64,000 nucleotides of DNA, from contig NZ_JADLQL010000004.1 in the NCBI RefSeq assembly GCF_015477805.1, positions 496,001 to 560,000 on the forward strand. Direction: 5' to 3'. How positions within the stretch are numbered: position 1 is the stretch's first letter; each line of letters starts with the position of its first letter. The translations under genes were made by a program, and so were the position numbers. This document shows positions 13,501 through 22,500 of this stretch, in pieces. The notes below the pieces were generated by a model. That model saw nothing but the letters and a program-made list of their open reading frames with translations. It made no database searches and had not been told where the DNA came from. The DNA comes from Nocardia flavorosea (GTDB lineage: Bacteria; Actinomycetota; Actinomycetes; Mycobacteriales; Mycobacteriaceae).

Positions 13501-16500
13501 CACGGCGGCGAGCTCATCGCCCCCGACGCGCATCGGCACCACCGCGGCCCCGGACTCCTCGAGAACCGACCGGAAAATATCAGTGATCGCGCGGAAGTGC
13601 GCATTGGCCGATTCGCCGCGCAACGACGCGAATAAATTCAGGCCACCGAGATTCGCGATATCGGCCGACAAGTAGAAGGCGCGAAGCCCGTTCGTCTCCG
13701 CCACCGTCATCTGTGCCCGCAGCACTTCGCGGCTCTTGAATCCGGAGCGTCGGCCATCGTAGAAATCGGTTACCTCGTCGCGGGGATAGCCCCCGAAGAA
13801 CGCGGCGATCAGGCTATCGACGCTGGACCGATCGACGGCGGCCAGTTTCGCGCGCAGTTCGCCACGCAGCAGTTCTTCCGGCGAGTTAGCCGGCTGCTCG
13901 GCTGTCTCCCTCCGGGTATGCACCTCGGGCTCGACGAAGAATTCATCCAGATCGCGGTAAAGGCGTTCCAGCACTCCGTATAGATTGTCTCCCTCCGTGA
14001 ACGGTGCGATCCGGCCATCGAAATGCCGGTATCGCCGGTGCAGATCCTCGAGGCCGAAGAGTTGGACAAGATCGGCATCCTGTCCGAGCAGACGAGCCCT
14101 GGACAAGAGACGTTCGTACCGCATGCTTCCGGCACGCACGGCAGCGGCCCACTCCTGCGGCGATACAAAAAGATCCGAATTCGTGTCGTAGAGTGCGCTG
14201 GGCGGCAAACCCGCGTTCTCCAACGCCCAATTCATGACGATCCGCGACAGTCGGCCGTTGAAGTCTCCGAACGGATGCACAGATATGAGGATTCGTTGCA
14301 GAGCGGCGGCGATCGCATAGGGATCGCCTGCCCCTCGACGAACACCGTTGTACCAATCGCACAATGCCTGCAGGAAGGATTCCTGCCGGTCGCTGCCGGG
14401 CAGCGCCGTGTTCTCGAGCGGGAAGTTGGGATAGATCAACCGGCCCTGGGCGCCGTCCAGCCTGTACCTGCTGTTGAAGGAAACGTAGGGATTGGCATCG
14501 AGCGCCAGCTTCTGCTGCTCGGTCAGTGGCTCTGTCATCAGCGCGTAACGATCGGAATCAGTCAACACACCGCCGATTTGCGACTCGTACGCCGGCGTCA
14601 GTCGGCGGTGGAGCTCGAGCAGGAAGGGCACGGACAGATCCCGGCCCCGGTGAGCGCGGGCGTAGGCGAGCGCGTCCAGAAACCCTGCCCATTCTCTGAG
14701 TCCGTATAGTCGTTCGGGCCGGGCCTGGCCGGCGACAACAGCAATATCCAAGTGCTTCTTGTCGATGAACAGACTCGCGAGCACCAGCAGCTCGGCTCTT
14801 GTCCGGGTTCCGAGATCCGCAGCACGTTCATCCGCCAGCGCTTCGGCTTCTTGTTTCCACGGTGACTCTTCGCCATCCGAAACACCGGACCGGAATGCCG
14901 CATTGTCGAAGCCTCGGATCTCAGCGGGTGTTTCGAACAGGCGCGGCGGTATACCATGGATCATTTGATACAAGGCCGCGTACCGCTCGACACGATCGTT
15001 GTGCATCCCCGCCACAATCGCGGCCACACTGCCGGGCATATTCGGCAGTTCCTCGGTCAAACGGTCGGAATCCGCGTCCAACCGGTCAAGCAATGTCACC
15101 AGCTCGCGCGCCAAACCCGCGGAGTTCAGGCGGTGTGGGTCGTGGACTCCCGCTTCTACAGCGAGCCGCCACAGGCGCTGTTCTCTCGGAAAGTCCAGCG
15201 CAGATGCCGCATCACCGACGAGCGCGCGATAGTAGGCCGCTGACGGGTGTCCCAGGTCGAAGCCATTCTTTTCGACGTACTCGAACGCCTCGACCACCGC
15301 TTCCGGCAAAGACATCCGGCGATACCTGCGCCACTCATTCCGGCCAGCGCGTTCCTCACCCGCTTCCCGCAACTGCTTCCGCAACGAGTCGGCGAACGAA
15401 TGCGCCCGCCGCACCGCATTCTCCGCATGCGACGCCAGAAGCGCGCCGAACCGGCGAGTCACCTGTTCTCGCCTGCCTGCCTCCGACAGTGGCACCGCAT
15501 GCGGATCCAGCACCAACCGTCCCTCTCCCGCGATACTCGCAGCATCGGCACCGTCCTGCGGCAACGAGCCGAACAGTAGGGCCCGCAGTACCCCGGGATA
15601 ACGGAATACCAATCGCTCCACTACCGCGCCCACCGCCTCGAGCATCCGCGCGCAAACCTGCGGGTCCCCCTCGATCCGGACCCCCGCAGCTTCCAACCGG
15701 CGCCTGATCGAAGGCTCCTCGGACTCGGCCGGCGCTGTCCTCCCACGCTCCGCGGCTATCGGCTCCACGGAACCGGAGGCCGGCGCGTCGAGCCGATCAG
15801 GCGTCGGATCATCCACCGACAGTGGGTCCGGCGCGGGTCCCGGTCCCTGCCGCCGGCCGTCACCGCCCGTGACAGGCATCGAACCGTCACGACTTACCAA
15901 CGAAACATCTCCATGCGGGTCCCGCAGCCGGACAACCGCAGGCCCCGCGGCCTCCGGTTCGCCGGCAAAAGGAGGTCGTACACTCAGCCCACCATTCCCA
16001 GGGCCGGCACCAGGCGGCCCCCCATCTCCTACCTCACCCGCCCCTTCCGATCCCGGCGGATCCAACAGCCGTCCCCGCCCATCCAGGAACACACCTTTCG
16101 CCCCCGACAGATCTGCCCCCGCATCCAACGGGACCCAGGAATACTGCTCGGCGTCGAACCGGAAGGCCCGTCCCCCTTGAACCGTCGCCACCCATGCGTT
16201 GCCGGCCTGCCATACCACCGCCGACGCGCCGATCCGTTCCATCCACGGGATCAGCTCGGGCCCACCCGGCAACCCGTGGGCGGCCGCCGGGTCCGGAACA
16301 ACCAACGCACTACCCCATAGATCGTGCAGCACCCGCATCGCCACACCGGAACTCACACCGGAATACTCGGCACCGGTGGTGAATATCGGGTTCGCCAGCA
16401 ACGCATTCATCTCGATCATCAACCGCGACACAGTGGCCGCGACCTCGGCACGCGTACCAAGCGGTCCCGACCCCGTACCCGGCTCGGACAGCAGTCGCGC

Positions 16501-19500
16501 ATCGGAGAGAAGCATCGCCGACAACCGGCCGGCGACCACCTCCATCCGGCGCAGCCGCGCATACGCCTCCGCAAACCGCGGATCCCCCGCCTCCCATAAG
16601 CTTCGCACCGCCTCCACAGCCTGCAATCGCGCCCACATCACACCCCCCACTGGCCCCGCATCCCCGCCCATCCGCGCCAGTACGGTCGTCGCGACAAGTA
16701 CATCCGGCTCACCGGCAGCCACCGGCTCGTCGGATCCAGACGCCGATTCATCGGCACGGCGCACGACGACCGGATCCTCCGCCCCCTGGGTCCCGGTCCG
16801 CCGATCCCCGACCTCCGCCACGGCATCCGCGTCCCCGTCCGGGAGCCCGTGAACCTGTCGCTCCCACCCCGACCGGTCGGCTCGAAGCTCACTCTCGAAC
16901 CGGCGCGCCAATTGCTCATGCGATTCCGCGTACCGCAGAACATGCAACTGCCGGGGGTCCACCACCAACCAACCTGCCCGAACGAAGGCCGGTGCACCAT
17001 CCCCTTCCTCGGCCCCCGGCACACCGTGCCCCGGCTCGGCCGGCAGCTCGAACAGCACCCCCTTCGTCGCATCCTGGGACTGCCCGACCAACCTGTTCAG
17101 CATCGGAACCCACTCACGCAGCGCATCGAGCGGAACGTCTTGATATCCTTCGACCCGAAAACCGATACTTGCCACCAGCTGTTCCCTGGCACCGAGCTCA
17201 CCGGCCGCCGACGAAGCCTCCGCATCGCGCCCCCCAACCGGTTCTCCGGCCAACTCACCGGCCGCGCGCTCCACCACCGAACCTGCACCCCCACGCGGTC
17301 GCGCCGGCCGCGCGATCAGAGCATCCGCGAACAGGCGAACCACCAGCTCCGACACCGGCTCCGCTGCCCGCGGATCCAGCACCAGCACCCCCTCGCGCAC
17401 CACCCCCGGCACGCCTCGCTCGAGTTCCTCGAACCGCACACCCACCAATACATCCGGGTAGTTCGCGATCAAACCCTCGACCGTGCGCACCACCGCATCC
17501 CACATCGCCGCGGGCACTCGACTGGCCCCCACCACCGCGACACCGTCGAAGTCCGCCGTCCGCCCGATAATCAACCCGTTGGAAGACTCGGAATCATCCC
17601 CGCCCGGCAACCGCCCCGGGGGCAGCGGCGCACCCGGCCCACGATCACCAGCCGCATCAGGCACCGAACCATCACGACGAACCAGCAGAACGTTGTTGGA
17701 GCGCCGCTCTGACCGGACAACCTGGCCCCCTTCACGATCAGCGGCGACCAAAGGTCGTGCCTCCAACGGGCTTCCCGCCTCGGTCCGTTGCCCGTCACCG
17801 CCGCCAGACGTGGCATCGCCGACCTCACCACCGCCGGGATCGCGTACCGGCGGAATCGACGTACTGCTCCTGGACGGCGACCGATTCTCCGGGACCCCGT
17901 GCCGGGCGCGCTCCTCCCGGACGGCCGGGCGGCTACCCTGCTCCGACTCCCCCACCAAGCGCGGAACTTCATCCGGCCGCGGGGGTCTCCCGTGCACCAG
18001 CTCGAACAACGCCGCGAAACGCCCGACTCTATCCTCGTGCAGTCCGGCCACCACCTTCAACGCATGCGGATCCAATCCCCGCGCGGCGTTCTCCATGGCC
18101 GCGTTGTCGAGCTCGGCACGCAACCCGGTGATCACCTCAGGCCACTGTCCGGGCGGCACCCGGCTCGGCTCGGGCACACCCGCTGCCTGGGCCGCACCCC
18201 ACAACCGTCTTTCCCGCCCTAGATCCACCGGGGTGTCGCGATCCTCGACCAGCGCGCGGTAGTACGGGAACGACGGATCCTCCATCCGCTGCCCGTCCCG
18301 CTCCACCCGCACGAAGGCCTCCTCCAGCGCCTGCTCCAGAGGTATCCGCGCGAACGACTTCCACTCCCTTTTCGGCGCCGGCTTCACCCCCACGTCCCGC
18401 AGGCCCCGGCGCGTTGCCTCGACCACTTCCCCGGCCGGCTGCCCCATACTCCGGCGGGTGATCAACAGCTTTGCGAACTGGCGGGTCACGAACTCCGGCA
18501 ACCGCATATCAGCCGCCGTCCGCGACACCGGCAGGCCCACTACCCGCGGGTCCAGCACCAACCACCCGTCGCGGAGCTCTCCTGCCTCCCCCCGGGCGTC
18601 CCAGAGCGCCTCGTCGAACAGCACCGCCGTCGAGAATTCCCGGTCGTTCACCGGCAACTCCGCGAACCGCACCCCCTTCAACACCTCCGGGTACCGAGCC
18701 ACCAGCTCCGCCACCACCGGCACCAGCATCTCCACCGTGTCCACCGGCACCCCCCGGCCCCGATACCCCTCCACCGGAACACCCGCGTCCTGCGCCACCC
18801 GAGCCTTCCGCGTGTCCTCCTGGGCTTCGGTCAGCACTTCACTGTCCGGCCCGGCGACAACCGGCGTATCCACCTCACTTCCCTCGGCCGGACGAGCACG
18901 CGGCGGCACGGCGACACGGTCTGCCGGCCTCTCGCCGGCTTCCGGCCGCTCACCGACAGCACTGTCCCGCTTCGCGATCAATGCGGCCCCGAACTGTTCG
19001 ATCAACAGCAGCGGCAACGACGAACCGCTGCCCGAACGCTCCGACGGCATGCCCTCCGCCCGCGGGTCCACCACCAACCACCCATCCCGCACCACCACGA
19101 GCACATCCCCCGCCAGCTCCTCGAACCGCACACCCACCAGCACACCCTGGTCGATCTCGATCAAACGCCGAACCGTCCGCTCCACCACCACGACGGTCTC
19201 CGCGGAAACCCGCCTGGCCCCCATCACCTCGACACCGTCGAAGTCCGCGGTCCGCCCGATCACCAGCCTGTCGGGAGGCCATGAGTCGTCCCCACCCGGC
19301 AGCCGGCCCGGAGGCGGCGGCGCGCCCGACCCGCCATCCGCACGCCCGCGGCCACCATCGGGCGGCTGTTCGCCCGGCCTCGATCCGGGCCCCACATCGC
19401 CGGCCTCGACCCGCGGCCCCCCCGAACCGAGCGGACGGAACGGCAGGCTCTGCCCATCCAGGAGCCCACCTCGCGCCCCTGCCCGATCCACCGACTGCAG

Positions 19501-22500
19501 GTCCCGACCACCGATTGCTCCGTCTCGTCCCGCGACGGGATCCCCAGCCGGCTCAGGTATTTTCGACTGCCGGATGAAGTTCCACGCATCGCGGCCGATT
19601 GCTTCGAGGCGTTCCTGTCTGTCGCGAATCCCCTGTTCCATCCGCTGGAGCTGGTCGATTCGAACCGGCACGACACCGTTCATGAGATCTTCACGCATTT
19701 CATTGCGACGCTGAATGAGATCGTATTTCTCTTTCAGGATCGCCTCGGCGTCTGTGGCCAAGCTCCTCAACGCCGACCGCGCTTCGGACGATATCGGGAA
19801 CCGCGGCTCTTCTCCCATGAAAACGATGCCCAAGACCTTGGTGACCCGATCGGATTCGAGGAAATCTCCCGAATACGTCTGCCATCCTGCAAAATCCCGG
19901 ATCAGAACTTCATTACCATTGTTGATCAGGCGATAAACATGTGCCCAGCCATTGCGACCCGATACGAATACGACAATAGAACCTCCAGGCGGAAGTGATT
20001 CCGCCTCTCGTGTGATATGCGCAAGATCATCAAAGGTTTCGAGAACCGCTCCGAATGTGGCGGCGATCATGTAGTCCGGTGTACCGGCGAGACTGGTGTC
20101 CCAATCTACGAACTCCACAGTACGGTCGCCGAATTGCCAGATGAAATCGATGGTCGCCACCGGAACGCAATGGTTGTCCAGGTGGGACCATTCGATCCGG
20201 TACAAGTCCTCATATGCTTCCAGCACATCGAGGAGATGGCGTTCATACTGTCGTGCCCGAGCGTCGGCATCGAGCGCAAGCTCTCGCAGTTCACGCAGTC
20301 GTGAAATACCGGCAGCGAGCTCGCGAGCATCGATGCGTGAACGCGGTCCTCCGGGATCGTTTCCACTCGGCTCGCCGGAATCCGCGAGCTTCGCGCCGAG
20401 CCGTCGGTATTCGGTTCGATAGTACTCGTATTCCATCTCGGCCTGAAAGATCCGCCGACCGATCTCCTGGGATTGCCCGAGCAACCCATCGATCTCCTCG
20501 AGCTGCGCCACTTCAGCTCGCAGGTCTTCGATCCCCTGCCTCCGAGCCGGTTGATCTCCGGCGTCCGCCACCGCGTTCGAACGCTCGAGTAGCCGGGTTC
20601 TATCCGACTGATCCCGCAGGTTGCCCGCCCACCCGATGTCGAGGCTCGCGAGAAGCTGGAGAATTCGATCCCCCACCGCCCTGCGCGTCACATACAACGC
20701 GCTGATCCGGCCCGCCGAGTCCAGACGCGATGCGTTCGCACGTATATCCGAACCATCCAGATGGTCGTGGGGCCGGGGTACGGGATAGCCCTCCAAACCA
20801 GGGTCCGAGGCACCGGTCCGGGCCTGATCCCGCCGGACGGCACCCGTATCCGCCACCAACTGATACTCGGCCCGGATCTCAGCGGGCCCGCCCGGCACCT
20901 CGTCCGACCGCACAACCGGCGTCCCCGCCGCCGGGTCGGGCGGCCTCCCGTCACGACCGACCAGTAGGACATCGCTGGGCAACAGCCGCGGTGGCCGGGC
21001 ATCGGAACGCGTCTCACCATCCGGTCCGATGACGACGGGAGGCAGTGCACCCGGCTCTCGGTCACCTGGTCTCCCCGCGGACCCTTCGTCCCCGGCCGCG
21101 GCCGAAGAATCCTCCAACCCGACCGGATGGAACGGCCCCTGCCCGTTGAGGAACACACCCTCCGCACCCGTGGGATCCATGCCCGCATCCAACGGAACCC
21201 AGGAATCCTGCTCCGCGTCGAAGCGCAGCACTGTATCGCCCTCCAGAGCCGCGACCCAGATATCGCTGCCCTGCCACACCACCAGCGATATCCGCTCGCC
21301 CGGCTGCCCGTTCTCTCGCATCAGTTCGAGAATCCGTGCCACGGCCGGTAATCCGTGCGCGTCCGCTCGCCGGGGAAGAACCGGCCTCCCCTCGTACAGA
21401 TCGTGCAGCACCCGTGCGACCGGACCGCTTCGCGGCACCACGCCCACCTCGGGACCGCGGAAGACCTCGTCGCTCAGGATGGCGGCCAACTCCTCGGTCA
21501 ACCGCTCGATCACGGCTTCCTGCCGGCGAATCTCCGCCAGCGCTTCGTGATCCTCCGGGACAGCCGGATCGGGCTTCACCGGGTTGAGCACCATCCGCGC
21601 GTGTTTCAGCTTCTCCGCCGTCAACGCGGCAGACGCTCGCTCCGCGTCACCGAGCCTGGCAAGAGCAACCGGCAGCTGCTCATCCCGTTGCTCTACCATC
21701 CGCTGAACCGTTTCGACAGCGTTGACCCGAGCTGCCATCACCGGCCCCACCCGACCGTGATCGTCCGGTATATGTGTCAGCACCGCGGCAGCCACGACCA
21801 CATCTCCCCGCCCCACCGGAACAGGTTCCCCGCCTACGGGCGCGGCTGGTTCCACCCGAACGGCGCCGAGCGGAGGGGCGGCCGCTGCGCCGGCGACCGG
21901 ATCGACCCGACTCACCGCGGGACCTGAACCGGACCGCCTCGGACCCGAAGAGTCCGGTGTCGGGCCCGCGTAAATCGCAGCCGGCGGGGGCACGATGCGA
22001 CCTTCCAGCACCGGGCTGGTGAAGGTCGTACCGCCGGGGGTTTGTTCGTCCAGGCGATCAACCGACCACACCGGGTCCGGGTCCACCGGTATGCCGTCGA
22101 GAAGTGTGGGCCGGGCGGCCTGACCGAGAACGATCAACAGATCGACCAGCCCCTGGCGGCCGTCGAGTTCTGCGGTGGTACGCGGGTCCGGCGACTCGCC
22201 CATTCCCGCTCGTTCTTCGTCGATCCGGCGTTGCGCCGTGTGGATCGCATCGTCCCATTGATCGTCGCGCACAAAGGTTGCCGGTTCCTGAATCCCGAGC
22301 TTCGCCGCGATACGCACCCGGCGGATCTGTCCGGTGATATCGACCGGTTCGCCGGTAGCAGCGCTGCGCCAAGCCTGCAGCAGCGCGTACTCCGGGTCCA
22401 GCATGGTCACACCGCGCTGCGCTGCCCTGTCCAGCGCAGCGACTGCAGCTTCCTCTGTGGGCAGCACCTGCCGACCAGACCGTTGCCCGTCCGCGAGCAC

